Part shown: positions 49,267 through 58,899 of the stretch, piece after piece | Position numbering within the stretch: position 1 is the first letter of the stretch | Layout: every line of letters begins with the position of its first letter | Source of the DNA: Scytolyngbya sp. HA4215-MV1 | GTDB taxonomy: Bacteria > Cyanobacteriota > Cyanobacteriia > Leptolyngbyales > Leptolyngbyaceae | NCBI GenBank assembly: GCA_019359045.1 | Contig: JAHHIA010000007.1 | Coordinates: 1-64,000, forward strand | Direction of reading: 5' to 3' | DNA length: 64,000 bases | The notes under the pieces: generated by a model | What the model saw: only the letters and a program-made list of their open reading frames with translations | What the model was told of the DNA's origin: nothing | Database searches by the model: none | Position numbers and translations under genes: made by a program

Positions 49267-52200
49267 ATGCAAGCGTTTCAAGACATTTTCATTTCCTATG
49301 GTCGTAGGGATAGTTTAGAGTTTGCATCTCGGCTCAATCGTCGTTTGGTCGATCGCGGCTTTACCGTTTGGTTTGACTACGACGACATTCCTCTGGGGGT
49401 AGATTATCAAAAACAGATTGATGACGGGATTGAACGGGCAGATAACGTGCTGTTCATCATCTCACCCCATTCCATCAACTCTCCTTACTGTGGTTTAGAG
49501 CTTGAGCTAGCGCTCAAACACCAAAAGCGCATCATTCCCCTGCTTCATGTTGAGAGAATTAGCTACGAAACCTGGCAGCAGCGCAACCCCAATGGCACGG
49601 CAGAAGAATGGGCAGATTATCAGAGCAAGGGATTGCATGACCACTTTCAAAATATGCATCCTATTCTGCGAAAGATTAATTGGATCTATGCGCGAGAAGG
49701 ACAAGATGATTTTGAAGCTGCTTTTGATGGATTACTCAATCTTTTCGATCGTCATCATGAGTATGTTCACCAGCACACCCTTCTGCTCGGAAAAGCTCTG
49801 GAATGGGAACGCAACCAAAAGCGATCGCCTTACCTCTTGATTGGCGAAGAACGGCTCCAGGCAGAAGATTGGCTCAAAGTACGCTTCAAGGATTCACAAC
49901 CCCCCTGCCTCCCCACTGATTTGCATTGCGAATTTATTACCGAGAGTCGTAAGAATGCTGATAATTTGTTGACCGATGTGTTTCTCGCCTATGCGGAAGA
50001 GGAGCGAACCGTTGCAGAGCAGATTCGCAATAGTTTGCGGCGAGAAGGCTTTACTGTCTGGACCAATACCACTGACATTCAAGTGGGGGCAGACTTTCAA
50101 CAGGTAATCAACCGGGGCATTGAGGAAGCCGACAATGTGGTGTATTTGCTCTCAAGCGCAGCGGTGAATTCGCCCTGGTGTCAACATGAACTGGACTATG
50201 CTCTGTCGTTGCACAAGCGCATTATTCCGGTGCGAGTTGAGGCAATGGCACCCGACGAGATACCCGCTCAGGTGAGAGAGTTGCAATACATCGACCTGAC
50301 CGACAATGTGCAAGAGATTGACTACCAGCAGGATGAAAGTCAGCTTTTGCGGATTTTGCGGCAGGATGCAGCCTATCACGAAACCTACAAGTTGTTGTTG
50401 ACCAAGGCCTTGAAGTGGGAACGCCAACAACAGAACCCCACTCTGTTGCTCAGAGGCTATAACCTGCGGCAAGCCGAGGTGTGGCTCAAGGTGGCAAATC
50501 AGAACCCAATCTATCCGCCGCTGCCGTTGCAGGAAACCTTCATTACCGAGAGTTTACGTCAACCCCCCGGGCTCTCGCTGGATGTCTTCATTTCTTACTC
50601 TCGGGCTGACTCTGGCTTTGCCCGCAAGCTCAACGATGCGTTGCAAGTGCATGGCAAGCGCACCTGGTTTGACCAGGAGAGCATTGCCTCCGGAACCGAC
50701 TTTCAACAAGAGATATACAGAGGCATTGAGAGTGCTGACACGTTTGTGTTTATCTTGTCGCCTCGTTCCGTGACCTCGCCCTATTGTGCGGATGAGGTGG
50801 AGTACGCTGCCAGCCTCAACAAACGCTTCGTCACCCTGCTGCATCAGTCTATTGACCCCTCCACCCTGCATCCTGAATTGGCGAAGGTGCAATGGCTCGA
50901 CTTTAACCAGCGTGAAGGCGATTTCTCCGCCAACCTTACCGAACTGCTGCGCCTCCTAGATACCGATGCGGAACATCTTCATGCTCATACGCGGTTACTG
51001 ATGAGGGCGATCGAGTGGGATAGCAAGGGACGCAAGGAAAGCTTGCTGTTGCGGGGGGATGACCTGGAGCAGGCGGAACAATGGTTAGGGCAGAGTGTGG
51101 GCAAGGAACCGCAACCAACGGAACTCCAATCCGCCTATGTGAGTAATAGCCGCTCTATTGAAGAGGCCAATCAACAGGCAAACCAAATTCTGCAAGCAGC
51201 GGCAGCCAAGGGCAACCGACTGGTGCGCGTGGGGGTCATTGTGGGGGTCATTGGTCTGCTGGTTGCTGGAGGGGCAGGCGTGGCAGCCTATCGATATCAG
51301 GCAGAAGCCAAACAAGAAGCAACACAAGCCAAACAAGAGGCAGCCAATGCTACAGCCCAGGCAACCGAGGCTGAACAAAAGGCAGCCGCTGCCAGACAAG
51401 CCCAGGAGATCGCCAAACGTGCGCTAGAAGCTGCTCAAGCACAACGGCGGGCTGCCCAGCAACGGCTTAATTTAGCGAATGCCCAGGTCAAGGTAGCAAC
51501 TCAAAGCCTCCAGCAGGCGAATCGGAGTAGAGCCGACGCATTAGCACAGGCGATCGCAGCCCAGGATCAGAAACGGCAAGCTGAAAGTGCTGCAACGCAA
51601 GCGGAGATTGCCAAGCGGCAAGCCGATCTCCAAGTTCGGGCGGCAGGAGTGGGACTAGGAGTAGCAACTGCCAAGGAACGCTTACTATTGGGGCGACCCT
51701 TTCAGGCGTTACTGGCGGCTCTGGAGACAGGAAAGGCACTCCGCACGCAGTTTCAGGAGAATAGTTCGGAGTGGCAAGCCTTGCAGCCACGTGTTATCGC
51801 AGTGGTACAGCAGGCAATCAATGAGACTTATGAGAAAAATACCCTGAAAGGGCATCAAGCTGAGATTAGTAGCATCAGTTTCAGCCCTGATGGCAAGACT
51901 CTGGCATCTGGGAGTTATGACAACAGTATCAAGCTCTGGAGTGTGGAAACCGGTAAGGTACTTCGTACGCTCCAAACGAATCAAGCTGGGTTTAATAGCA
52001 TTAGTTTTAGCCCAGATGGCCAGACTCTTGCCTCTGTAAGTTATGACAGGAATTTTCGCAACACCATCAAGCTCTGGAGTGTGAAAACCGGTAAGGAAAT
52101 TCGCACGCTTCAAACGAATCAAGTTGGGAGTAGGAGCCTCATCAGTTTCAGCCCCGATGGCAAGACCCTTGCCTCTGGGAGTTATACCGAAACCATCAAG

Positions 52201-53703
52201 CTCTGGAGTGTGGAAACCGGTAAAGAAATTCGCACGCTTCAAACGAATCAAGCTGGAGTTAATAGCATCAGTTTCAGCCCCAATGGCAAGACCCTTGCCT
52301 CTGGGAATGATGACAAAACCATCAAGCTCTGGAGTGTGGAAACCGGCAAGGAAATTCGCAAGCTCCAGGGGCATCAAGATAGTGTTAATAGCATCAGTTT
52401 CAGCCCCAATGGCAAGACCCTTGCCTCTGGGAGTTATGACAAAACCATCAAGCTCTGGAGTATGGAAACCGGTAAGGAAATTCGCACCCTGAACGGACAT
52501 CAATCTTGGGTTATCAGCGTCAGTTTCAGCCCCGATGGCAAGACTCTTGCCTCTGGGAGTAATGACGACACCATCAGGCTTTGGAGCATGGAAACCGGTA
52601 AGGAAATTCGTACGCTTCAAACGAATCAAGATGGGTTTAGGAGCATCAGTTTCAGCCCCGATGGCAAGACCCTTGCTTCTGGGAGTGATGACCAAACCAT
52701 CAAGCTCTGGAGTGTAGAAAACGGTGAGGAAATTCGCAAGCTCCAGGGGCATCAAGCTGTGGTTAGGAGCTTTAGTTTCAGCCCCAATGGCAAGACCCTT
52801 GCCTCTGGGAGTGATGACAAAACCATCAAGCTCTGGAGTATGGAAACCGATAAAGAAATTCGCACGCTCCAGGGCCATCAAGATGGGGTTAATAGCATCA
52901 GTTTCAGCCCCGATGGCAAGACTCTTGCCTCTGGAAGTGATGACAAAACCATCAAGCTCTGGCGTGTGGAAACCGGTAAGGAAATTCGCACGCTCCAAGG
53001 GCATCAAGATAGGGTTAGGAGCATCAGTTTCAGCCCCGATGGCAAGACCCTTGCCTCTGGGGGTGGGAGCACAATCAAGCTCTGGAGTGTGGAAACCGGT
53101 AAGGAAATTCACACGCTCCAAACGAATCAAATTGGGGTTACTAGCATCAGTTTCAGCCCCGATGGCAAGACCTTTGCCTCTGGGAGTGATGACCGAACCA
53201 TCAAGCTCTGGAGTGTAGAAACCGGTAAGGAAATTCATACGCTCCAGGGGCATCAATTTGGGGTTAGTAGCATCAGTTTCAGCCCCGATGGCAAGACCCT
53301 TGCTTCTGGGAGTGATGACCAAACCATCAAGCTCTGGAGTGTGGAAATCGGTAAGGAAATTCGCACGCTCCAGGGGCATCAATTTGGAGTTACTAGCATC
53401 AGTTTTAGCCCCGATGGCAAGACGATCGCCTCCGGGAGTGGTGACAGCACCATCATGCTCTGGAGTGTGGAAACTGGTGAAGCAATTCGCACGCTCCAAA
53501 GGCATCAAGCTGGGGTTACTAGCATCAGTTTCAGCCCCGATGGCAAGACGATCGCCTCTGGGAGTGATGACGGTATCATCAAACTCTGGGTCTGGGACTT
53601 CGATCGCCTCATGGCTACAGGCTGTGATTGGATCAAGGGGTATTTAGTTACCCATCCAAACGATCGCCCCCTCTGCGAAGGCTATTTGCCTCAATCCAAG
53701 TAA
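49267..53703 (+). CDS. Triple-TIR, membrane-anchored WD40 protein
   Basis: A 1478-residue protein. Three TIR domains (about 5-140, 235-370, 437-560) begin DIFISYGRRDS, DVFLAYAEEER and DVFISYSRADS. Each keeps the catalytic-type Glu after the (W/Y)C motif (SPYCGLELE, SPWCQHELD, SPYCADEVE), so NAD-cleaving activity is plausible. Spacer segments (ALEWERNQK...L..GE.L..AE.WL) repeat after each TIR. One membrane helix (about 652-675) is followed by a long Ala/Gln/Lys coiled coil (680-800) and 14 WD40 repeats (860-1440), i.e. two seven-blade propellers. There is no STAND ATPase. Likely a sensor-effector of an immune or death pathway. Confidence 0.92.
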   Translation: MQAFQDIFISYGRRDSLEFASRLNRRLVDRGFTVWFDYDDIPLGVDYQKQIDDGIERADNVLFIISPHSINSPYCGLELELALKHQKRIIPLLHVERISYETWQQRNPNGTAEEWADYQSKGLHDHFQNMHPILRKINWIYAREGQDDFEAAFDGLLNLFDRHHEYVHQHTLLLGKALEWERNQKRSPYLLIGEERLQAEDWLKVRFKDSQPPCLPTDLHCEFITESRKNADNLLTDVFLAYAEEERTVAEQIRNSLRREGFTVWTNTTDIQVGADFQQVINRGIEEADNVVYLLSSAAVNSPWCQHELDYALSLHKRIIPVRVEAMAPDEIPAQVRELQYIDLTDNVQEIDYQQDESQLLRILRQDAAYHETYKLLLTKALKWERQQQNPTLLLRGYNLRQAEVWLKVANQNPIYPPLPLQETFITESLRQPPGLSLDVFISYSRADSGFARKLNDALQVHGKRTWFDQESIASGTDFQQEIYRGIESADTFVFILSPRSVTSPYCADEVEYAASLNKRFVTLLHQSIDPSTLHPELAKVQWLDFNQREGDFSANLTELLRLLDTDAEHLHAHTRLLMRAIEWDSKGRKESLLLRGDDLEQAEQWLGQSVGKEPQPTELQSAYVSNSRSIEEANQQANQILQAAAAKGNRLVRVGVIVGVIGLLVAGGAGVAAYRYQAEAKQEATQAKQEAANATAQATEAEQKAAAARQAQEIAKRALEAAQAQRRAAQQRLNLANAQVKVATQSLQQANRSRADALAQAIAAQDQKRQAESAATQAEIAKRQADLQVRAAGVGLGVATAKERLLLGRPFQALLAALETGKALRTQFQENSSEWQALQPRVIAVVQQAINETYEKNTLKGHQAEISSISFSPDGKTLASGSYDNSIKLWSVETGKVLRTLQTNQAGFNSISFSPDGQTLASVSYDRNFRNTIKLWSVKTGKEIRTLQTNQVGSRSLISFSPDGKTLASGSYTETIKLWSVETGKEIRTLQTNQAGVNSISFSPNGKTLASGNDDKTIKLWSVETGKEIRKLQGHQDSVNSISFSPNGKTLASGSYDKTIKLWSMETGKEIRTLNGHQSWVISVSFSPDGKTLASGSNDDTIRLWSMETGKEIRTLQTNQDGFRSISFSPDGKTLASGSDDQTIKLWSVENGEEIRKLQGHQAVVRSFSFSPNGKTLASGSDDKTIKLWSMETDKEIRTLQGHQDGVNSISFSPDGKTLASGSDDKTIKLWRVETGKEIRTLQGHQDRVRSISFSPDGKTLASGGGSTIKLWSVETGKEIHTLQTNQIGVTSISFSPDGKTFASGSDDRTIKLWSVETGKEIHTLQGHQFGVSSISFSPDGKTLASGSDDQTIKLWSVEIGKEIRTLQGHQFGVTSISFSPDGKTIASGSGDSTIMLWSVETGEAIRTLQRHQAGVTSISFSPDGKTIASGSDDGIIKLWVWDFDRLMATGCDWIKGYLVTHPNDRPLCEGYLPQSK
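51844..53590 (+). repeat. WD40-coding tandem repeat, 14 units of about 126 bp
   Basis: DNA-level repeats around AGCATCAGTTTCAGCCCCGA-type words are nearly identical between units, especially units 3-13. This points to recent internal amplification or gene conversion. The periodicity keeps frame open on the opposite strand for almost 600 codons, which is an artefact. Confidence 0.85.
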
Positions 53704-53818
53704 TGGGTAGAGCGGTCTTGTGCAAAAGCTCTCTCACCTGGTGCGGCGATCGTCTACCTTACGCATTGGCGTGAAGATAGCCCAAAGCGTAATTTTTTAA
53801 CATGTCCCGATATCCGTG

Positions 53819-53954
53819 CGATCGCCGATCTTGTAGGGTGCCTGCCTTAATGCAACACTTGCGACTCCTCCACTGATAAATTGGGGGGAACGCGCCGTGC
53901 TTATGCTTGAAGCAAGCGACTACAGTCTAGCAATGCCCATACCTGCCGATCGCC
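53819..53954 (+). repeat. Direct repeat right of the TIR-WD40 gene
   Basis: Second copy of the roughly 135-base repeat found at 48948-49080, same orientation. It lies about 115 bp after the TIR-WD40 stop and 240 bp before folC, marking the right border of the accessory region. The rest of the 53704-54190 gap shows no gene. Confidence 0.8.
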
Positions 53955-54190
53955 AAGAAGTGATCTGTATAAAATTCAAAGATTAAATGTGGCGAAGTTC
54001 TATTTGAAGCACGCGAAGTTGATTGGATTTAGGAAACGTTAGTTGGTTTAGATCGAGAGACTGCAACGTTCGTGGGTTAGTTATCGCAGTAGATGGACGT
54101 CGATCGAAGTTGAGTCACTTCCACCCCCTCAATCTGACCAAAGAATGTGCTAGGGTGCAGAATCGTCACCTAATATTTCTGTAGAACATT

Positions 54191-55486
54191 TTGACGATCG
54201 ACTCCCTGCTTCAACCCTTTGAGCACTTTGGCGTTTGCCTGGGCTTGGACAATATCCGGCGACTGCTCTCCCATCTAGGTAACCCCCAAGAGCAAGTCCC
54301 GATCGTCCATGTGGCAGGCAGCAATGGCAAAGGTTCAGTCTGTGCCTACCTGTCGTCGGTGCTGACCCAGGCAGGCTATCGCGTGGGGCGCTACACCTCC
54401 CCCCATCTGGTGAATTGGAACGAACGCATTTGCCTGAATGACCATCCCATTTCTACCCTCGACCTGGAACAAACCCTCCAGCAGGTGATTGCCGCCATTC
54501 GCGCCGATGAACCCTCCCCCACGCAGTTTGAAGTGATTACAGCGGCAGCATGGCTCTACTTTGCCCAACAAAAAGTAGACATTGCCGTGATTGAAGTAGG
54601 GCTGGGGGGACGATTGGATGCCACGAATGTCTGCGATCGTCCCCTGGTTAGCATCATCACCTCCCTCAGTCGAGAACACTGGCAACGCCTGGGACCCACG
54701 CTGGCAGACATCGCCGGCGAAAAAGCGGGAATTCTGAAACCCCAGTGTCCCGCTGTGGTAGGACCGCTTCCCCCAGATGCCGCGATCGTGGTGAAAAATC
54801 GCATCGCAGAGTTGCAGTGTCCCATCGTTTGGGCAGAGCCTGCCAAATGGGTCGATCCGCCCGCTTCGCCCCTTACGCCTGATTCCCTGCCCTGGGCAGA
54901 ATTTCGCGGCGTACGCTATCCGTTGGCGCTGCAAGGCGAGATTCAACTCACCAATTCAGCTATGGCGATCGCTGCTCTGCAAATCTTGCAACAACAGGGT
55001 TGGCAGATACCTTACGACGCGATCGTGCAGGGTATGGCAAAGACTCGCTGGCAGGGGCGACTGCAATGGATCACCTGGCAAGGGCACAAGCTGTTGATTG
55101 ATGGCGCTCACAATCCTGCTAGTGCAGAGGTTTTGCGTCAATTTGTCGATCGTCAAATAGAACCCCTCAGCCAAAAGCCAAAATCCATCCACTGGATCAT
55201 GGGGATGCTTTCCACCAAAGACCATGCCGATGTATTTAAAGCACTGCTGCGATCAGGCGATTCCCTTTCCCTTGTCCCTGTCCCCGACCATAGTTCTGCC
55301 GATCCGATCGCCCTAGCCAAGCTTGCCAGGGAACTCTGTCCCGGACTAATTCAATGTCAGACTTACCCAGCGTTATTGCCTGCATTAGATACGGCAATTG
55401 TCAAACAGACGTCTGATTCATCTTTCCTAGTGCTCTGCGGCTCTCTTTACCTGCTCGGACATTTCTTCAGAACAGCAGCGGTCTGA
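54191..55486 (+). CDS. folC: Bifunctional folylpolyglutamate synthase/dihydrofolate synthase
   Basis: A 431-residue Mur-ligase-fold enzyme that adds glutamate to dihydropteroate and folates. Motifs: VHVAGSNGKGSVCAYLSSVL (P-loop), GYRVGRYTSPHLVNWNERIC (omega loop region), VIEVGLGGRLDATN (metal binding) and LLIDGAHNPASAEVLRQF (C-terminal domain). Length and order match the family. No ATG is available; translation appears to start at TTG 54191 (MTIDSLLQPFEHFGV), which fits family N-termini. First core gene after the accessory island. Confidence 0.93.
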   Translation: MTIDSLLQPFEHFGVCLGLDNIRRLLSHLGNPQEQVPIVHVAGSNGKGSVCAYLSSVLTQAGYRVGRYTSPHLVNWNERICLNDHPISTLDLEQTLQQVIAAIRADEPSPTQFEVITAAAWLYFAQQKVDIAVIEVGLGGRLDATNVCDRPLVSIITSLSREHWQRLGPTLADIAGEKAGILKPQCPAVVGPLPPDAAIVVKNRIAELQCPIVWAEPAKWVDPPASPLTPDSLPWAEFRGVRYPLALQGEIQLTNSAMAIAALQILQQQGWQIPYDAIVQGMAKTRWQGRLQWITWQGHKLLIDGAHNPASAEVLRQFVDRQIEPLSQKPKSIHWIMGMLSTKDHADVFKALLRSGDSLSLVPVPDHSSADPIALAKLARELCPGLIQCQTYPALLPALDTAIVKQTSDSSFLVLCGSLYLLGHFFRTAAV

Positions 55487-55590
55487 CCGAGGCACTTGTT
55501 CCCAGCATTTGAAGAGAGTCCCTATTACACAGAGAAAAGGCTTTTTCAGAGGCTTTTGAAACTTTTTCCAGCTTTTCTGGATGTCTCGAT

Positions 55591-56793
55591 ATGATTGCTT
55601 CTCCCCGCTTTGCCTACATTTCTTTTGATACGGTGCCCATGCCCAAAGGGGCTGCCGTGCACATTGAGGCATTTGCCCGATCACTGGCAGCGGGACTGGG
55701 TCCAGTGCATCTGGTGACGGTGTCGCCCACTGCCGAAGTGCGATCGGGATGGCTGGCACCAGGGGTGATGCAAACCGAGTTGCCAGCGTTGGGAGATACG
55801 TTGCTGAATCGGGTGCTTTATTTTCGGCAACAGTTAGGGCAATGGTTTCAGGGGCAACGGTTTGAAGGGGTGCAATTTCGTTCGATCTACGAAGGCTTTC
55901 CGATCGCCCAGCAAAAGTCTATCTTGTGCGATCGTCTGATCTTTGAAGTGAATGGGATGCCCTCGATCGAACTGAAATATCGCTATCCAGCGGTGGCAGA
56001 CGATCGCGAACTGTTGCACAAGCTGACGAGGCAAGAACAGATTTGCCTAGAGGCAGCCGATCGGGTGATTACGCCCAGTCCCGTGACGGGCACCTATCTG
56101 CAATCCCGTGGAGTACCTGTTCACAAGTTGCGTTTGATTCCCAATGGCGTGGATCTAACGGTGTTTTCTTACCAAGCACCCCGAATGGCACCCGAATTTT
56201 CTCCCTTACGCTTGCTCTACTTTGGTACGCTAGCTGGTTGGCAAGGGGTAGGGTTGGCGGTGGAAGCGCTGGGGTTGTATTGTCGCGATTTTGAGGCAAC
56301 TTTGACGGTGATCGCACCGGGTCGTCCGGCACAGGTGGCAAGTTTGCAAAAGCAGGCAGCACGGTTGGGGGTGAGCGATCGCCTGACGTTGTTGCCCCCG
56401 CTGAGCCAGGCGACACTGGTCGAGCAAATGCATCAGGCAGACGCGATCGTGGCTCCGTTGACCGCAAACGATCGCAATTTGGTACAGGGCTGTTGTCCAC
56501 TCAAGGTGCTGGAGGGCATGGCTTCAGGGACTCCGGTGATTGCCAGCGATTTGCCAGTGGTGCAGGCATTGGCGACGAATGGGGAGCACGCATTGCTGGT
56601 AGCTCCCGGCTCGGCGAAGGCAATGAAGGATGCGATGTTGCAGTTGCGGACAGATTCGAAGCTGAGGTTTGCCTTGTCGGGGGCAGCGCGGCAGCGGGTA
56701 GAGGAAGAGTATACCTGGGAGCGGGCGGGGCGATCGTTGGTGCAGGTGTATGAGGAGTTGGGATGGGGGGAGGCTAGAGGGGGATTGGTCTAG
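55591..56793 (+). CDS. Family 4 glycosyltransferase
   Basis: A 400-residue GT-B glycosyltransferase: N-terminal PMPKGAAVHIEAFARSLAAG, ADRVITPSPVTGTYLQSRGV and the GT4 signature region with NGVDLTVF, LRLLYFGTLAGWQGVGLAVE, CCPLKVLEGMASGTPVIASD (E.x7.E-type) in the C-terminal domain. It transfers a sugar from a nucleotide donor to an unknown acceptor, probably in cell-surface polysaccharide or glycolipid synthesis. Lies 105 bp after folC. Start ATG 55591 has no strong ribosome site. Confidence 0.9.
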   Translation: MIASPRFAYISFDTVPMPKGAAVHIEAFARSLAAGLGPVHLVTVSPTAEVRSGWLAPGVMQTELPALGDTLLNRVLYFRQQLGQWFQGQRFEGVQFRSIYEGFPIAQQKSILCDRLIFEVNGMPSIELKYRYPAVADDRELLHKLTRQEQICLEAADRVITPSPVTGTYLQSRGVPVHKLRLIPNGVDLTVFSYQAPRMAPEFSPLRLLYFGTLAGWQGVGLAVEALGLYCRDFEATLTVIAPGRPAQVASLQKQAARLGVSDRLTLLPPLSQATLVEQMHQADAIVAPLTANDRNLVQGCCPLKVLEGMASGTPVIASDLPVVQALATNGEHALLVAPGSAKAMKDAMLQLRTDSKLRFALSGAARQRVEEEYTWERAGRSLVQVYEELGWGEARGGLV

Positions 56794-56795
56794 GA

Positions 56796-56996
56796 TTAAC
56801 CATGCCCTCGAACTCTGCAGTGACCCACTTTCAGGAAAAATTGCAGCAGTAGAAGCGTGGCAGTCTCAACATTCAAACCAGATTCGGGCGGCACCTCAAT
56901 CAGCTCTCCATTGAACAACTCATACAAATGCTCTGTGCCATCGTCGTAGGACAGATACTCCTCAAAGCTTTGAAATCGTGGTTCGAGTTGAATCAT
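56796..56996 (-). pseudogene. Truncated Uma2-family gene, 5' fragment
   Basis: From MIQLEPRFQS (56996) the frame gives FEEYLSYDDGTEHLYELFNGELIEVPPES, the N-terminal signature of Uma2 proteins. It ends after about 66 residues, before the PD-(D/E)xK region. The sequence beyond belongs to the convergent glycosyltransferase gene end. Upstream codons to 57125 show no family match. A remnant of a once complete Uma2 gene. Confidence 0.7.
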
Positions 56997-57163
56997 TGGT
57001 GTGACGAATGAAGAATCATTCGCTAGAAGCAGGGGAGGATCCAGTTTAGGACAGGTGGACAAGTCCCTGATCGTCGCTTGCCCACTGGCATTGCCCCAAA
57101 ATACTCTCTCGAAAGAAGTGACCAAACCTTAGAATAAAGGACGTTCTCACTTGCCACCGTTCT

Positions 57164-58111
57164 ATGAGCAACCTGACTAAACCAGCTTGGGCTGGGGAGA
57201 ATCTCCTTTCCCAATTCGTCAACTTACTGATTCATACGCCTCCCATCTATGCGGTCATGAAGCATCAGGCAAGGCAAGTACTCATCAAAACGGCTGAGAA
57301 AAACGGCGTTCCCTGGCGTCAACGCTCTGAAGATTTGGCAAATTCTGGGATTCAATCGCACTTATCCCAAATCACCAACCCCACCGTCACCTACCCCGAC
57401 TATTATCAGGTTCCCTTCCATGCCTACAGTCAGGGGAACCTCTGTTGGCAAGCCGCTTTTGAAGCAGAATCCGCCACTTACTCTATGGGCTTGCGAGTTT
57501 GGCCCCAAGAACATTTGACTTGGCAAGAAGCACAAGCCCGATTGCGAGGAAGTTTCCATCAGGTTTTGGCAAATCACCTGACCCAACCCATCCGAGATAT
57601 TTTAGACATCGGTTGCTCCGTTGGTATTTCTACACTGACCCTGCATCAGTATTACCAGCAAACGCAAGGCACATCAATTCGCACAGTCGGTCTGGATTTA
57701 TCGCCCTATATGCTGACGATCGCCCAGTTGCGCGACACACATCGCGAAATTGAATGGCTCCATGCTCAGGCAGAGGCAACCGGATTACCCGATCGCTCCT
57801 TTGACCTGGTGACGCTCCAATTCGTGACGCACGAACTTCCCCGAACCGCCACCCAAGCCATTTTTCAAGAAGCTTGGCGGTTGTTGCGTACAGGAGGTGT
57901 TCTGGCGATCGTAGACAACAATCCTAAATCTCCGGTGATCCAAAATTTGCCCCCTGTGTTGTTTACCCTCATGAAGAGCACCGAACCCTGGTCAGACGAC
58001 TACTACACCTTTGATCTGGAAGCTGCAATGGAAACGATCGGGTTTGAACAGGTCACAACCCTTGCTAGCGATCCTCGCCATCGCACCATTCTCGGTCACA
58101 AACTACAATAG
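57164..58111 (+). CDS. Class I SAM-dependent methyltransferase
   Basis: A 315-residue protein. An N-terminal region of 130 residues without known motif (FHAYSQGNLCWQAAFEAES) is followed by a class I methyltransferase core: ILDIGCSVGISTLTLHQY (motif I), TVGLDLSPYMLTIAQ (motif II), LHAQAEATGLPDRSFDLVTL (motif III) and EAWRLLRTGGVLAIVDNN. It resembles UbiE/MenG-like enzymes acting on small molecules, quinones or lipids; the substrate is unknown. Single-gene unit, with the start at ATG 57164. Confidence 0.88.
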   Translation: MSNLTKPAWAGENLLSQFVNLLIHTPPIYAVMKHQARQVLIKTAEKNGVPWRQRSEDLANSGIQSHLSQITNPTVTYPDYYQVPFHAYSQGNLCWQAAFEAESATYSMGLRVWPQEHLTWQEAQARLRGSFHQVLANHLTQPIRDILDIGCSVGISTLTLHQYYQQTQGTSIRTVGLDLSPYMLTIAQLRDTHREIEWLHAQAEATGLPDRSFDLVTLQFVTHELPRTATQAIFQEAWRLLRTGGVLAIVDNNPKSPVIQNLPPVLFTLMKSTEPWSDDYYTFDLEAAMETIGFEQVTTLASDPRHRTILGHKLQ

Positions 58112-58227
58112 CCAACAAGGCGTTGCTGATTCTAGGTATGAATTTGGAGTTATCTGAATTGAAACTTCGTTCCAATTCAGACGGCTATTCAGCACCACCA
58201 CCAACAAAAAATAATAAGGTCGTCCAA

Positions 58228-58776
58228 TCAATCCAAAAAACAATCGGCTGCCTTGAACGCCTGCCCCGCCTGATCTTTAGCAGAAAGAATCGGAGCCTCT
58301 GAAAAGCCCCAATCGATCGCGAGATCGGCATCATTCCAGAGAATACAGCGTTCATGTTGGGGGGCATAATAATCCGTTGCCTTATACAACACCTCAGCAG
58401 TTTCTGAAAGCACCAGAAACCCATGGGCAAAACCCGGCGGTATCCACAACTGCAACTGATTTTCTGCACTCAGAACTTGCTTGACCGATTGACCAAAAGA
58501 GGGGGAATTTCGCCGTAAATCAACTGCGACATCCAGAATGCTACCCACCACAGCGCGCACTAATTTTCCTTGAGGCTGCTGAATTTGGTAGTGCAGTCCT
58601 CTCAAAATATTGTATTTGGAGCAAGAGTGGTTATCTTGGACAAATTGGGCTGTAATCCCAGTCTCCTTCATGAAGGTTTTCTGGTTATAGCTCTCATAAA
58701 AAAATCCTCGCGCATCCTGAAAAATTTTGGGTTTCAGCAATAGCACATCAGTAATCTCTGTTGGCTCAATATCCAT
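58228..58776 (-). CDS. rfbC: dTDP-4-dehydrorhamnose 3,5-epimerase
   Basis: A 182-residue cupin of the RmlC/RfbC family, the third step of dTDP-L-rhamnose synthesis. Signature segments: VLLLKPKIFQDARGFFYESY, FVQDNHSCSKYNILRGLHYQ (catalytic His in GLHYQ), GSILDVAVDLRRNSPSFGQ and LWIPPGFAHGFLVLSETAEV with LYKATDYYAP. Catalytic residues and length are normal. It lies among glycosyltransferase and methyltransferase genes but apart from other rfb genes. Confidence 0.95.
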   Translation of the reverse strand: MDIEPTEITDVLLLKPKIFQDARGFFYESYNQKTFMKETGITAQFVQDNHSCSKYNILRGLHYQIQQPQGKLVRAVVGSILDVAVDLRRNSPSFGQSVKQVLSAENQLQLWIPPGFAHGFLVLSETAEVLYKATDYYAPQHERCILWNDADLAIDWGFSEAPILSAKDQAGQAFKAADCFLD

Positions 58777-58899
58777 TGCTCACGTTGTTACGAAGTAGTA
58801 GACTGTTAAAGGTATTTAGCATCTTTCCAAGGATTCGCGAATTTTCTTCAGTCAGTAGTTTCCAAGACGCACTCGATTCTAGGTAATCATCATCAAAGC

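Noticed and set aside
51709-53508. 599-codon minus-strand open frame opposite the TIR-WD40 gene
   Set aside because: It mirrors the WD40 repeat units in the antisense frame and has no ribosome site or family match. The 126-bp periodicity explains the open frame.
53704-54190. A seventh attC after the TIR-WD40 gene
   Set aside because: No GTTAT-type box with complementary L boxes was found; this gap holds the direct repeat instead.
54335-54946. 203-aa minus ORF opposite folC
   Set aside because: Antisense shadow; folC motifs are unambiguous on the plus strand.
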